Source of the DNA: Pseudomonas quercus
GTDB lineage: Bacteria > Pseudomonadota > Gammaproteobacteria > Pseudomonadales > Pseudomonadaceae
NCBI RefSeq assembly: GCF_012033695.1
Contig: NZ_JAAVJI010000007.1
Location: 162,144-226,143, forward strand
Direction: 5' to 3'
DNA: 64,000 bases
Shown here: one piece after another, positions 17,467 to 27,225 of the stretch
Layout: each line of letters starts with the position of its first letter
Numbering within the stretch: position 1 is the first letter of the stretch
The notes under the pieces: generated by a model
What the model was told of the DNA's origin: nothing
Database searches by the model: none
What the model saw: only the letters and a program-made list of their open reading frames with translations
Translations under genes and position numbers: made by a program

Positions 17467-17647
17467 CCTGGTCGTTGTTAGGCGTGACATGATTCTTGAC
17501 CGAAAGCCTGCTTGATAAAAAACGGATATTTCAGGTGCTGAGCAACAGTATTTTTGTTGAGTCAGCGGTCTTTTCACTTTTTTGCACCACTTTTACCGCC
17601 GAAGCACCACAGGTGCTCAGAAGGTGTGCGCGACACAGAGGCAGCAT

Positions 17648-18553
17648 TTAGTTGCCAAGGTCAAGGCGAGGCGCCTGGGCACTGTGTTTCGCCATGGCGT
17701 CTACTACACAGGTGCGGAACAGGTTGAACAGTGGTGCATGCCGTTGCTGGTAGCGCGTTAGCAGTACGATTTCGCGGTAGAACGTCTGTGCTTTAAGCGG
17801 GATGATTCGAACGTCAGAAGCATTCTCCAGCCACAGCCCTGCCAAGGGCACCAGCGCCACCCCTAGGCCGCTACGCACCATTTTCACGATAGCGTCCAAC
17901 TCGTCCAGCTCCAGGGCCTGGCGAACAGAGAGTTTATGCTCGCGCAGGAACTGCGTGACCGAACGGCCACCGAACGAGTTTCTGTCGTAGCGGATAAAAG
18001 GATGGTCTCGCAGTAGTTGCGCCGGGTCGCTGCCGCGCACCCCTTTGGGCGTAATGAGCACATAAGGCTCCCGGGCGATCACTTCGGCGCGCAGGTCCTT
18101 GGGCAGTGCAAACGGTGGGTTGATCATGATCGCCAGGTCCAGGTCCCCGGAATCCACCAGGCTGAGCAGGTTGAGCGATACACCCGGAATAAGGCTGGCT
18201 TCGATAAACGGCGCCTTTGCTTTCAGCGCTACCAGCACCTGTGGAAGGATGCCGGTTTGCACCGTGCCGATGGCGCCGATGCGCAAGGCACCGTGAAAAT
18301 CGTTTTCGGTAGCAGGCGCACCCATACGTGCAAACAGCTGCAGCATTTCCTCCGCCAAGGGGATGGCCCGTTGGCCTGCCGAGTTGAGTGTGGCGGCCCG
18401 GCCAGTACGGTCAAAAAGCTTCACCCCCAGGCTGTCTTCAAGGGTGCGGATTTGCGCACTCACCGCGGACGGGGTCAAGCCCACTTCCTGCCCTGCTGCC
18501 GCAAAAGTGCCCCGGCGCGCAACGCAGATGAAGGTTTTGAGTTCTCGGATCAC
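17648..18553 (-). CDS. LysR-type transcriptional regulator
   Basis: A 301-residue protein with N-terminal HTH FICVARRGTFAAAGQEVGLTPSAVSAQIRTLE and a substrate-binding-like C-terminal domain. It has a GTG start at 18553. It lies directly upstream and on the same strand as VOC-pxpB-pxpC-MFS, so it is the likely regulator of that set, perhaps responding to 5-oxoproline. Confidence 0.88.
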   Translation of the reverse strand: MIRELKTFICVARRGTFAAAGQEVGLTPSAVSAQIRTLEDSLGVKLFDRTGRAATLNSAGQRAIPLAEEMLQLFARMGAPATENDFHGALRIGAIGTVQTGILPQVLVALKAKAPFIEASLIPGVSLNLLSLVDSGDLDLAIMINPPFALPKDLRAEVIAREPYVLITPKGVRGSDPAQLLRDHPFIRYDRNSFGGRSVTQFLREHKLSVRQALELDELDAIVKMVRSGLGVALVPLAGLWLENASDVRIIPLKAQTFYREIVLLTRYQQRHAPLFNLFRTCVVDAMAKHSAQAPRLDLGN

Positions 18554-18676
18554 GGTTGGCTCTCTGGCTAGGGAACGTTGGCCGCATCTGGATATAGTTA
18601 TACAAGCGGGCCAGCCCCCCTATTCAATCGCAGCAGCGCTTTATGCAAACAGGAATGTGAGCGCCGAGGGCATTAC

Positions 18677-20248
18677 TCAAGGGGCCTCCCACTCAGGTGG
18701 AATATTCTTCCAGCCCGACAAAGTCTTTTTCCCCTCATCATTAATCCACCCCTTGTCGTAATAGTCTCTGTTTGTGACGTTGGAAAGGATTTTATAGGCA
18801 TTGTCGAGTTGCGTGAACCGAGCTTGGGCACCTGGGTCATTTGGATTCTTGTCTGGATGATCTTTTAACACTCTTCTCCTATAAGTCGTCTTGATTTGCG
18901 CAGTGGTGGCATCAGCTGGCAGGCCCATATGCTGATAAAGCGGTTTAGCAGCCGACTCTTTTGGCGCCGCCTCCTCAACCTTGCCAGCACCTGCGGTTGA
19001 TTCGGTATGAGGCTTCTCCTGTTCGACCTTAGGCGGCCTGGGTGGCGGTGCGCTCTGTGCACGCGGGCGTTCGGTACCGGCGCTGGCACTGGGGCGCCCA
19101 GTGCGCTCACCGACGCCAGCGGTAGGTGGTTGATCGCCGCCGGCTGCTTCTTTTTCCTTAGGCGGGCGAGGTGGTGGCGCCGCGTTTTCAGCCTTTGGTG
19201 GCTGAGCGAAGTTTGGTGTTGGATTGGGCTCACTGTTGCGACGGGGTCGTGGCGGCGGTGTTGTGCTCTTTTGGCTTTCTTGTGTCCCAGGCTGGTCTGC
19301 AAACGTAGATGGCCCCGTCCGCACAGCGCCAGCGGTCTGTGACTGCCCGCTGCCGGGAGCCGCTTCTCTTTCTTTGGGTGGGCGAGGTGGCGGTGCTGCG
19401 TTGTCAGCCTGTTGTGGCTGAGAGAAGTTCGGTGCTGGGTTAGGTACACTGGGGCGCTTCGGCAGCGGTGGCGGCCTATCACCTTGTGCGCTCGTTGGAG
19501 TGGCAAACGTACCAGGCTTGGATGTGCTGGGGCGTGGCGGCAGCGGTGGAGGCGTATCACCTTGTGCGCCCGGCGGATTAGCGAACGTATTAGGGTTCGG
19601 TGGGGTATAAGGCGGTGGCGGCGAGGATGGCCGCGCATAGCCTTGGGACGCCTGAGGATTACGGAACCGGCCTGGGTCCTGTGCGCTATAGAGTGGCGGT
19701 GGCGGTGGCGTAGCAGGCCGCCGCCCACTCGCCTGTTTAGCAGCATCCTGAAAAGCCCGAAGCCCACTAAGGCTACTACGGCTCAGGAATGCCTGCTTTG
19801 CCTGGGCAGCGACCTCTTTGCTGAATTGCGGTGCAACCGAGTGCATTGCAGACAGTAGGCTTTGGCCAATAGAATGCAACAAAACACCTGCACGATCGCT
19901 GATGCCAAGGTAGCTCATAAGGTTTGAAAGCTTCACATCGCGTTCATAATTGACCTTGCTGGCACCTCGCACCTCCTGCGCCAATTCAAACGCCCCACCC
20001 TTTTCGTGCGTTTGCACATTGCGCACGGCCGCCTTACCCTGCAACGCTTGCATAACGTGCGCGAACATCTCGTGCTTCGGATCACCAGGCTTGGCCGTAT
20101 GCTGCGACATCAGCGCCTCGGTCATCTGCAACCCAACGCTGCCTGCAATATTGCTGGCAACCTTGATGGCCTGTGTTAGCTTCTGTTGCCCTGTTTCGCT
20201 GAAGGCTGCCTTCAGCAACGAAGACGCCGCGTTCGTAATGGTGTTCAT
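18677..20248 (-). CDS. hopI1: HopI1-like type III effector with J domain
   Basis: A 523-residue protein in three parts. The N-terminal 175 residues are helical. Their first dozen lack acidic residues and carry Ile at position 4, as in Pseudomonas type III secretion signals. Residues about 178-410 are proline-rich with five degenerate repeats that each start with Phe-Ala/Ser. The C-terminal DnaJ J domain (437-500) carries the HPD motif at 464-466. This layout matches HopI1, whose J domain recruits plant Hsp70 at the chloroplast and suppresses defence. A perfect hrp box lies 28 bases upstream of the ATG. The proline region holds six PxxPx[KR] motifs and one PPPPY. It is longer than the HopI1 I recall (about 430). 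Orthology should be tested, but a J-domain effector under HrpL control is well supported. Confidence 0.85.
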   Translation of the reverse strand: MNTITNAASSLLKAAFSETGQQKLTQAIKVASNIAGSVGLQMTEALMSQHTAKPGDPKHEMFAHVMQALQGKAAVRNVQTHEKGGAFELAQEVRGASKVNYERDVKLSNLMSYLGISDRAGVLLHSIGQSLLSAMHSVAPQFSKEVAAQAKQAFLSRSSLSGLRAFQDAAKQASGRRPATPPPPPLYSAQDPGRFRNPQASQGYARPSSPPPPYTPPNPNTFANPPGAQGDTPPPLPPRPSTSKPGTFATPTSAQGDRPPPLPKRPSVPNPAPNFSQPQQADNAAPPPRPPKEREAAPGSGQSQTAGAVRTGPSTFADQPGTQESQKSTTPPPRPRRNSEPNPTPNFAQPPKAENAAPPPRPPKEKEAAGGDQPPTAGVGERTGRPSASAGTERPRAQSAPPPRPPKVEQEKPHTESTAGAGKVEEAAPKESAAKPLYQHMGLPADATTAQIKTTYRRRVLKDHPDKNPNDPGAQARFTQLDNAYKILSNVTNRDYYDKGWINDEGKKTLSGWKNIPPEWEAP

Positions 20249-20276
20249 AGCAGCCCCAGCTAAATCAATTACCGCC

Positions 20277-20304
20277 TATGTGGCAACTGGCATTATTAGG
20301 TTCC
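20277..20304 (-). promoter_or_regulatory. hrp box (HrpL promoter)
   Basis: On the minus strand: GGAACC (20304-20299), a 15-base spacer, then CCACATA (20283-20277). This is a perfect match to GGAACC-N15/16-CCACNNA, the promoter read by the ECF sigma factor HrpL. It stands 28 bases before the effector ATG at 20248. Confidence 0.92.
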
Positions 20305-20401
20305 CTGCCATATCGCGGTTCGGCACTCTCCTTCAACGTCTTTAGCGTTTACACAACGGCTCGTTTTCGCCGGTGCCTGCTTTGGCCAAGGGGTGTGGTG
20401 G

Positions 20402-21193
20402 CTATACCCCTGCCTGCACCGCTAACACCTCGCCCTCCCAAACGTCCGCCTGCCGACGTGCAATAACCAGGCAGTCACCCGTGCCTGCAGCACTCATCAC
20501 CAGCCGCCCGCCCGGCGCCCAGAACGCGCTACGCCCCGCACAGGCCCAGCCGCCCGAAGGCCCGCCATGGTTGGCCATTAGCACACCGAATGGGTGCGCT
20601 GCCGCGTAGCCTTGAAGTAGCGCGCTGTCCTTGGCATAGCCGGCCTCACTGATCAGCACGCTGGCGGCGTATATATCAGCCCCGGCGCGTGCCGCAGCCT
20701 GGGCATGGCTGGCATGGGTGAAGTCTGCGCATACGGACAGCGCCAAAGGCTCGCCGCTCACCTCTACCAACGCACCGCCCGTTCCAGGGCTGAACACGGC
20801 GTCTTCACCTTCATGGAGGTGCTGTTTGGTGTACAGCGCTTGAGAACCGTCCGCGCCCAATACAAGCGCACCGACCATAACCGTGCTCTGGCCAGCCAAC
20901 CGCACGGGCAAACCTACCGCCGTGGTCATGCGTAATTGCCTTGCCAGTACCCGCAAGGGTTGCAAGCAGGGCGCGCCTGGGGGCAACGCCAATTGGGCAG
21001 CCAGTGAAGGCTCATAACCTGTCAGGGAGAGCTCCGGAAACAATAAAAACGCTACTTGATGCTGGGCCGCCTGGCGCATGAAGTGTTCATGCCGAGCGAT
21101 ATTGGCTTCAATGTTTCCTGCTACCGCACAGTACTGTGCTGCACAGACGCTTATATCACGCCTATGGCTTGGCCCTGGCGTTGCCTGTGCCAT
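20402..21193 (-). CDS. Carbon-nitrogen hydrolase (nitrilase superfamily)
   Basis: About 263 residues with the Glu-Lys-Cys triad of the nitrilase superfamily: Glu in LLFPELSLTGYEP, Lys in LYTKQHLHEGED, Cys in LALSVCADFTHAS. It ends in NHGGPSGGWACAGRSAFWAPGG. Members hydrolyse amides or nitriles; the subfamily is not clear. ATG at 21193 has AAGGGG upstream; a TTG two codons earlier is possible. It overlaps or abuts the methyltransferase stop at 21196, so the two are co-transcribed. Confidence 0.85.
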   Translation of the reverse strand: MAQATPGPSHRRDISVCAAQYCAVAGNIEANIARHEHFMRQAAQHQVAFLLFPELSLTGYEPSLAAQLALPPGAPCLQPLRVLARQLRMTTAVGLPVRLAGQSTVMVGALVLGADGSQALYTKQHLHEGEDAVFSPGTGGALVEVSGEPLALSVCADFTHASHAQAAARAGADIYAASVLISEAGYAKDSALLQGYAAAHPFGVLMANHGGPSGGWACAGRSAFWAPGGRLVMSAAGTGDCLVIARRQADVWEGEVLAVQAGV

Positions 21194-21195
21194 GC

Positions 21196-22050
21196 TCAAA
21201 ACCCCTTCCAGTAGTCTACAAATCCCGCTTTGTAATGAAAGTAAGGGGTCTGCAGCTCTTCGTTGATACGGGCTACTTGTTCGGCCAGGGTGCTCAAGTG
21301 TGGGCTGCCCGCCTTGAACAGGAACCAGGTTTTAGCCTGGGGCGAATACAGTGAGGCGGCATACCCCCACTGCTCCATCAGCATGGCCATGCTTTTGTTG
21401 GTGTGCAGCGCCGTGTGCACCATAGGGCTGATGTAGAACCAGTTTGGGTCCTGGGGGATGCGTTCGCACACCAGCGTGTGCAGCGCCAGCACGCCATCGT
21501 CAGCAACCAGGTTATTGACTTCATCAAGGGCTGCCCGGTCCAGCACATGCTCGAACATGGCGCTGTTGATCACCAGTTTGTACACCCCCAATGCTTCTGG
21601 GGAGACGTACGACACGCCGCCCGTTTCAGCACGCACATATTTGTCGAATACGTGAAGGTCGGTATTGAAGTACTTCTTCAATACCTTGGAGAGGGTGCCA
21701 TAGCCCGCGGCGTAATCGAGTGCACTTGAGAGGTCGAGCAGCCCGTTCTTTTCAAGCAGCTTGATCGCCAAGGCCTGGTCGGCATAAGGGGGCTGGTTGT
21801 TGGTGCGCGCGGCAAGGTCGCCTTCAAAGTGAAGGTGCCAGCTCTCGTTCAGCGCCGTCCATTGAGCATGGCTCATGTTTTGGTGAGTGGCGGAAATGAC
21901 GAACCCGCAATCGCTGCACTTCCAGAACGCTGCGTCCAACGCATGCTCAAAAGGGCTGCCTGGATAGGGCGGGTAGGTTTTAGAGAAGAAATAGCTCAAC
22001 GGGGCATCGCAAATAATACAGCCCTTTTGGTCCACAGCCTCGATACGCAT
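21196..22050 (-). CDS. Class I SAM-dependent methyltransferase with N-terminal zinc motif
   Basis: About 284 residues. An N-terminal metal-binding pair (CIICD and CSDCG) precedes a Rossmann methyltransferase fold with ALDYAAGYGTLSKVLKKY as motif I and INSAMFEHVLDRAALDEVNNLVADDGVLALHT as motifs II-III. This arrangement is common in sugar or small-molecule methyltransferases. The start at 22050 follows AAGGTGG; the upstream Met lacks a site. Substrate unknown. Confidence 0.78.
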   Translation of the reverse strand: MRIEAVDQKGCIICDAPLSYFFSKTYPPYPGSPFEHALDAAFWKCSDCGFVISATHQNMSHAQWTALNESWHLHFEGDLAARTNNQPPYADQALAIKLLEKNGLLDLSSALDYAAGYGTLSKVLKKYFNTDLHVFDKYVRAETGGVSYVSPEALGVYKLVINSAMFEHVLDRAALDEVNNLVADDGVLALHTLVCERIPQDPNWFYISPMVHTALHTNKSMAMLMEQWGYAASLYSPQAKTWFLFKAGSPHLSTLAEQVARINEELQTPYFHYKAGFVDYWKGF

Positions 22051-22313
22051 AGTCCACCTTGTAATAACCACAGCGAAACGTTAGCCCTGTGAACGTATGG
22101 CAGGCCAACATGGAAGGCACCGAGTATTGCAAACCTGATTGAAAGCAGCGAGGGCGCTGCGCCAGCCAGGCCCACAAGCAGTGCTTGGAGATGTACGGCA
22201 ATAGAACGTTGCGCCCTGCTACTGCACCCCGTAGGATCCCTGCAGGGTGTACCTAGGCCGCTGCCGGGTGCAGGTTAAAATCTATGCCAGTCGGGCCGCT
22301 GGCAGGGACGACC

Positions 22314-23678
22314 ATGCCTGCACCTAACACACCTGCCTCAACATCAGTGCCTCGTGCTCAACAGCTTACTCACCAGGCACTCACTGCCCTTGAACGTTTC
22401 AGCCATGTAGAAGCGGTCAGTGGCATCGTGCTCGTCATTGCCGCCGTTATAGCGTTGGCCTGGGCCAACAGCCCACTGGGTGCTACTTACGAAACCTTCT
22501 GGCATTCGCGGCTAAGCCTGACCTTGGGCGACTACTCGCTCGGCGCTTCACTGCATTTCATCGTCAATGATGGCCTGATGACCATTTTCTTCCTGGTCGT
22601 CGGTATGGAAATCCGCTCGGAGATCAAAGACGGCTCATTGTCCAACCTGCGAATGGCTGCTTTGCCCGTGGCGGCAGCCTTGGGTGGCGTTCTGGTACCC
22701 GCCCTGATCTACAGCGCGACCAACCTTGGCCACCCTTCCCTGTCTGGCTGGGCTGTTCCCACTGCCACTGACATTGCCTTCGCGGTAGGTGTGCTGGCGT
22801 TGCTGGGTAAATCCATTGCCCCTGGGGTAAGGATTTTTCTGCTGGCGCTGGCCATCATTGACGACATCGCTGCCGTGCTGATCATCGCGCTGTTCTATAC
22901 CACATCCCTTGAGGCTACTGGCGCCGTGCTGGCCGTGTTGGGCATCGCTACGGTGCTAGCCATGCAGCGCATGGGGTTTGCAAACGCCTGGGTGTACGTG
23001 GTGCCGGGCGTAATGGTGTGGGCAGGGTTGGCCAAGCTGGGCGTACACCCTACCCTGGCTGGCGTAATACTTGGCCTGATAACTCCGGTTTATTCCCGCC
23101 CCGCCATCGAGCGCCCGATCGATACGCTGCTCAGCGCCGTTCGCGACCTGGCCCACCACATAAAAGAAGCGCCCGAGGCGGACTCGGTCAAGCAACCGCT
23201 GGGCCAGATCCGAAAGGCACAGCGGGAAATGCTACCGCCGGTCAAGCGTGTGCAGACGGCACTGCACCCTTGGGTGGCCTATGGAATCATGCCGCTGTTC
23301 GCCTTGGCTAATGCCGGCGTTGCCTTCAATGCCACCTCCCTTGAAGGCCCCACCGCCTATGCCGTGGGCTTGGGCGTAGCCTTGGCGTTGCTGGTTGGCA
23401 AGCCTGTGGGGGTGGTTCTCACGTGTGTCGCGCTGGTCAAACTCAAGCTGTGCCAACTGCCAGAGGGCGTTACCTGGCGGGGCGTGGTGTTGATCGGCCT
23501 ACTGGCCGGAATCGGTTTTACCATGTCCATCTTTATCGCCGGCCTGGCCTTCAGCGACCCCAACCTGCTAGGCGTTGCCAAACTGGCGGTGCTGGTGGGC
23601 TCTGCCTGCTCAGCCCTGCTAGGCCTGGCCTGGGGCGTCGTGATGTTTGTACGGCGGCCTGCTTCTCGGCACGTGTGA
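22314..23678 (+). CDS. nhaA: Na+/H+ antiporter NhaA
   Basis: About 454 residues and twelve helices. Conserved blocks are [32 protein letters not shown] and [20 protein letters not shown], whose Asp pair is the ion-binding site. It exports Na+ in exchange for H+ in alkaline or saline conditions. A hydrophilic insert of about 45 residues ([20 protein letters not shown]) lies between the middle helices; longer NhaA variants have such inserts. ATG at 22314 has AGGG upstream; an ATG 30 bases earlier is possible. Confidence 0.93.
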   Translation: MPAPNTPASTSVPRAQQLTHQALTALERFSHVEAVSGIVLVIAAVIALAWANSPLGATYETFWHSRLSLTLGDYSLGASLHFIVNDGLMTIFFLVVGMEIRSEIKDGSLSNLRMAALPVAAALGGVLVPALIYSATNLGHPSLSGWAVPTATDIAFAVGVLALLGKSIAPGVRIFLLALAIIDDIAAVLIIALFYTTSLEATGAVLAVLGIATVLAMQRMGFANAWVYVVPGVMVWAGLAKLGVHPTLAGVILGLITPVYSRPAIERPIDTLLSAVRDLAHHIKEAPEADSVKQPLGQIRKAQREMLPPVKRVQTALHPWVAYGIMPLFALANAGVAFNATSLEGPTAYAVGLGVALALLVGKPVGVVLTCVALVKLKLCQLPEGVTWRGVVLIGLLAGIGFTMSIFIAGLAFSDPNLLGVAKLAVLVGSACSALLGLAWGVVMFVRRPASRHV

Positions 23679-23718
23679 CAACACGTGTCCAATACTCCAC
23701 CCAACACAGAGGTAAACA

Positions 23719-24861
23719 GTGGATCTGGCTTTTCTGACCAACATCACACAAACCGAATTTCTAGGTATCACCCTTGCCAACTGGTGCCTGGCCCTGGGGG
23801 CCATCACCCTGAGTTTCACCGTTGCCCGGGCGGGCATCGGCTTTGTGCTCAAGAACCTGCGCAGGCGAGCTAACCGCCCAGATGCACACCTGAGCCACAT
23901 TGCAATCGAGGTGCTGTCCAGTACCAGTAATGCGCTATTACTGCTGGGGGCGGTATTGATAGGGGTAGGCATACTGGACCTGCCTGATCGCTGGGCATCG
24001 CGGGTGAGCAGCCTGTGGTTCGTGGTTGTGGCCCTGCAAGTGGGCCTGTGGGCGAACCGGGCCATTGCACTGGCCGTACTGCGATACTTCAAGCGCCATA
24101 GCCGGTCTGAGGTCTACACGGGCAGTGCCTTGGGCACATTGGCGTTGTGGGGTGCCAAGGTACTGTTGTGGGCCGTGGTGGCGCTGGCCATGCTCTCCAA
24201 CCTTGGGGTCAACATTACCGCATTCGTAGCCAGCCTAGGGGTTGGCGGTATTGCGATCGCCCTGGCAGTGCAAAACATATTGGGCGACGTGTTTGCGTCA
24301 CTGTCGATTGCGGTCGACAAGCCTTTCGAGGTAGGCGATTTCATTGTGGTCGGCGCTTTGGCGGGTACGGTCGAGCACGTGGGGCTGAAGACCACACGCA
24401 TTCGCAGCCTGGGGGGCGAACAGATTGTGATGGCGAACGCCGAAATGATCGGTAGCACCATCCAGAACTACAAGCGCCTGCAGGAACGCCGCATCGTTTT
24501 CAAATTCCGACTGACCTATGGCTGCACACCTGAACAGGTCAAAGAGGTACCTCGGCAGGTGGAGCGGATCATCGGCGAGCAGAAACTGGCACGCTTTGAT
24601 CGGTCCCACTTCCTGGCCTTCGGCGAAAACGCACTGGAATTTGAAACTGTCTACATCGTGCTGGACCCTAGCTATAACGTGTACATGGACGTTCAACAGG
24701 CCATCAATGTGCAAATGATGGAGGCCTTTGCCGACATGGGTGTGGAATTTGCCTTCCCTACCCGCACCTTGTACGTAGCATCGCTGCCGTCCACGCTGGA
24801 AAACCAGTTGCAGCAACGCCATACCGCCCCACAAGGCGACGCATTGCGAACGGTGCAGTAA
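23719..24861 (+). CDS. MscS-family mechanosensitive channel protein
   Basis: A 380-residue membrane protein. Three or four N-terminal helices precede the pore helix AFVASLGVGGIAIALAVQNILGDVFASLSI, and the MscS beta domain follows (KPFEVGDFIVVGALAGTVEHVGLKTTRIRSLGGEQIVMANAEM). It opens under membrane tension to release osmolytes. GTG start at 23719 with AGAGG upstream, 40 bases after nhaA; both serve osmotic or ionic balance and may share a transcript. Confidence 0.9.
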   Translation: MDLAFLTNITQTEFLGITLANWCLALGAITLSFTVARAGIGFVLKNLRRRANRPDAHLSHIAIEVLSSTSNALLLLGAVLIGVGILDLPDRWASRVSSLWFVVVALQVGLWANRAIALAVLRYFKRHSRSEVYTGSALGTLALWGAKVLLWAVVALAMLSNLGVNITAFVASLGVGGIAIALAVQNILGDVFASLSIAVDKPFEVGDFIVVGALAGTVEHVGLKTTRIRSLGGEQIVMANAEMIGSTIQNYKRLQERRIVFKFRLTYGCTPEQVKEVPRQVERIIGEQKLARFDRSHFLAFGENALEFETVYIVLDPSYNVYMDVQQAINVQMMEAFADMGVEFAFPTRTLYVASLPSTLENQLQQRHTAPQGDALRTVQ

Positions 24862-24867
24862 CCTGGC

Positions 24868-24903
24868 TGCCCTGCCGCCTGGTGCGAACCAAGTGGCAGG
24901 GCA
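24868..24903. terminator. Inverted repeat between convergent genes
   Basis: TGCCCTGCC (24868-24876) pairs with GGCAGGGCA (24895-24903) across an 18-base loop, between the rightward MscS gene and the leftward EamA gene. There is no T-tract, so it is a likely but not proven terminator. Confidence 0.45.
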
Positions 24904-24943
24904 AGTTCGGACCAAGCAGCCCCTACCCCCCTCCCGCGTACTG

Positions 24944-25906
24944 TCAGGCTGGGCGCACTATCGCCGCTGGGGTTGCGCTGCGCACCTTCACCGGGCGGTT
25001 GCACACCACAATGCCCACAATGATCAGTGCACCGCCTATGAAGGTATACCCGCTGAGCACCTCCCCTAGCAGCAGCCCACCCAGCAGCACAGCTGTCAGC
25101 GGGTTGAGGGCGATGAATACGCCTGCCCGAGTGGCGCCGATTTTCTGGATGCCGTTGTAGTACCAGATATAGGCAATGGCCGAGCCCATCACGCCTAGGT
25201 ACACCAGGCTCAGCATTTCACTGAGCGGCAACGCCTGAATGGCAGCCAGTTGGAACTGCCCCATACCCACCGCCGTCACCGTCAGCATGGCAGCCCCGGC
25301 CATGATCGAATAGGTCACGGTATGCAGCGCTCCGATCTCCTTAACGGTGGCTTTACCGAAAATGCTGAACGCCACCCAACTCAATACGCACCCAAAAATC
25401 AGCAGGTCCCCTACCCAGCTACCCTCCACGCCTGCAAGGCTGCCTGATAGCCGCGTAAGCAACACGACGCCAGCGCCCACCACGCATAGCACTATGCCGC
25501 CTACTTTCGACAAGGACAGGTGCTCGCGGTACAACAGGTAGGACACGATAGCCATTACGGCAGGGTTCAACGCCACAATCAGAGAGGCCCTGGACGCACT
25601 GATGTAATGCAGGCCGTAGAAGAAGCACAGGTTGTACGCAAAAATGCCGCAAAAGCCCAGGCCGATCAGTTTGAACAACTGCGGCCGGGTAAGGCGAACA
25701 AAGCCTTGGCCCGATATCAGCAGGTATAAACCAAGCACGCCACCGGCCAGCAGAAAACGTAAGCTGGCCGACAGCAAGGGCGGGGTTTCACCAGAAATAT
25801 AACGGCCGGCGACGAAGGTGCCACCCCAGATCATGGCTACCAGCGACAGCTTGAGGTAGGTGCTGCTGTCTGCCAATGGGCGGCCCAGCGTTGAGTCTTG
25901 GGTCAT
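24944..25906 (-). CDS. EamA/DMT family transporter
   Basis: A 320-residue, ten-helix transporter with two EamA repeats: KLSLVAMIWGGTFVAGRYI at the first and DLLIFGCVLSWVAFSIFGKATVKEIG at the second. It ends in NPLTAVLLGGLLLGEVLSGYTFIGGALIIVGIV. Its ATG overlaps the stop of the upstream repeat-protein gene (ATGA). Substrate not predictable; possibly an amino-acid or metabolite exporter. Confidence 0.88.
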   Translation of the reverse strand: MTQDSTLGRPLADSSTYLKLSLVAMIWGGTFVAGRYISGETPPLLSASLRFLLAGGVLGLYLLISGQGFVRLTRPQLFKLIGLGFCGIFAYNLCFFYGLHYISASRASLIVALNPAVMAIVSYLLYREHLSLSKVGGIVLCVVGAGVVLLTRLSGSLAGVEGSWVGDLLIFGCVLSWVAFSIFGKATVKEIGALHTVTYSIMAGAAMLTVTAVGMGQFQLAAIQALPLSEMLSLVYLGVMGSAIAYIWYYNGIQKIGATRAGVFIALNPLTAVLLGGLLLGEVLSGYTFIGGALIIVGIVVCNRPVKVRSATPAAIVRPA

Positions 25907-27111
25907 GCCGAGTATCTCCCCAGCGCTACAGAAAGGGTTTGCTGTGCAGCGTAATCCAGCGTCAGCTCAAGGATTTCCCGCTGCGCGTGGCTGCCTCCGA
26001 GCAAATGCCAATGGGCGCGCGTATCGCGCAACAGTTCCAGGCACTGCCCATACTCTTCCAACGTGAACAAGTGGATGGCTTTGAGAACGCCCACGCCTGC
26101 AAGGTGGGTTTTAGGCTCCACGCCAAAACCATCGCTTTCGGCAATCTGCTTTTCAATCAGCAACGGCTGGTTGCTGGCGGAGAAGGCAAAGGCGGCGTGG
26201 AGCTTGTGAAAGTACGAGGTAGACGTGAAGATACCGCCGCTCCATAGCACGGCCAGGCGCTTCCACACACCGTGATACCGGCCATCGGCCGCCTTCAACC
26301 GTAGCCGCCATAGAAACCCGACTGCATCCAGGTCCTGTTTGGCAAAAGGGCTGTCCTTGAGTTTGTACAAGGCATCGAAGGCCGTCAGCGCACGCTCGGT
26401 GTTCTTGCACCGTTCGTAGGCAATCGCCAGGTGCCAATACACATGCATGCGCATGCCAGGGTTGTCGATCCAGTCGGGCTTGCGGCTTTCCAGGAACCCG
26501 GCCAACTCCGCCCAGCGGCCCAGCTCATGCAGCGCATGGGCCGCAGCATGAATGCCGTAGATGTTGCCCGGCACCAGGTTGACCGCTTCCAGCGCAATAT
26601 CAAAAGCTTCCCCGAACAGGCCGCACTCGCACAGCACAAACGCTTTCATGGATAAGTAATAAGAGTACAAAGGGTGCTGGGCCGAGAGCGCCGCATCAAG
26701 CACTGGGAACTGATTTTTCAACCGCGTGGTCTTGCCCGTACAGAAATCCAGCATGTGCAGGAAAAACAACGCGACCACATCGGTGGGGTATACCTTGATG
26801 TGGCATACGAAGGCGGCACGCGCCGCTTCATAGTCAAAATTCACCCACGCCCTGAACCCATGCAGCACCATGTTCAGTTCGGGGCGTGAAGCCATGTCTG
26901 AGGGAACCTGGTCAAGCAACAGCTTGAACCTGTACAGCTCCTTGATTTCACAGCTGGTGATTCTGTCAAAGCCTGATAGCAACTGCCGGTACAGCGCCTG
27001 GTGCTCATTACCGGGCTCCACCGCTTCCGGCATACCGCGCAGGGCCAGGAAAGGGCCATTGGCCTCTGGCCAAAAGCCCGAAATACCATCCGTTTTCCAC
27101 TGAGTCGTCAT
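25903..27111 (-). CDS. TTC38-like tetratricopeptide protein
   Basis: About 402 residues of helical repeats, related to the TTC38 family (IYGIHAAAHALHELGRWAELAGFLESR and MHVYWHLAIAYERCKNTERAL are its recognisable repeats). ATG at 27111 follows AAGGA by seven bases. It is translationally coupled to the EamA gene and divergent from a LysR gene 115 bases away, which may regulate both. The function of bacterial TTC38-like proteins is unknown to me. Confidence 0.75.
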   Translation of the reverse strand: MTTQWKTDGISGFWPEANGPFLALRGMPEAVEPGNEHQALYRQLLSGFDRITSCEIKELYRFKLLLDQVPSDMASRPELNMVLHGFRAWVNFDYEAARAAFVCHIKVYPTDVVALFFLHMLDFCTGKTTRLKNQFPVLDAALSAQHPLYSYYLSMKAFVLCECGLFGEAFDIALEAVNLVPGNIYGIHAAAHALHELGRWAELAGFLESRKPDWIDNPGMRMHVYWHLAIAYERCKNTERALTAFDALYKLKDSPFAKQDLDAVGFLWRLRLKAADGRYHGVWKRLAVLWSGGIFTSTSYFHKLHAAFAFSASNQPLLIEKQIAESDGFGVEPKTHLAGVGVLKAIHLFTLEEYGQCLELLRDTRAHWHLLGGSHAQREILELTLDYAAQQTLSVALGRYSA

Positions 27112-27225
27112 GGGCACATCCTTATTTTCCGAACCGAGCGCCAGCCTTGGCCCTTATGTCCGCTTCGTCTATCCTTGCGCATTTACGCACTCATGCGGAA
27201 ATGAGCCTTTACTCATGGCCAGGCA

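Noticed and set aside
18865..19767. Long His/Arg/Ser-rich leftward frame of 300 codons inside the effector gene
   Set aside because: A frame-shifted reading of the proline-rich repeats; repetitive composition explains it.
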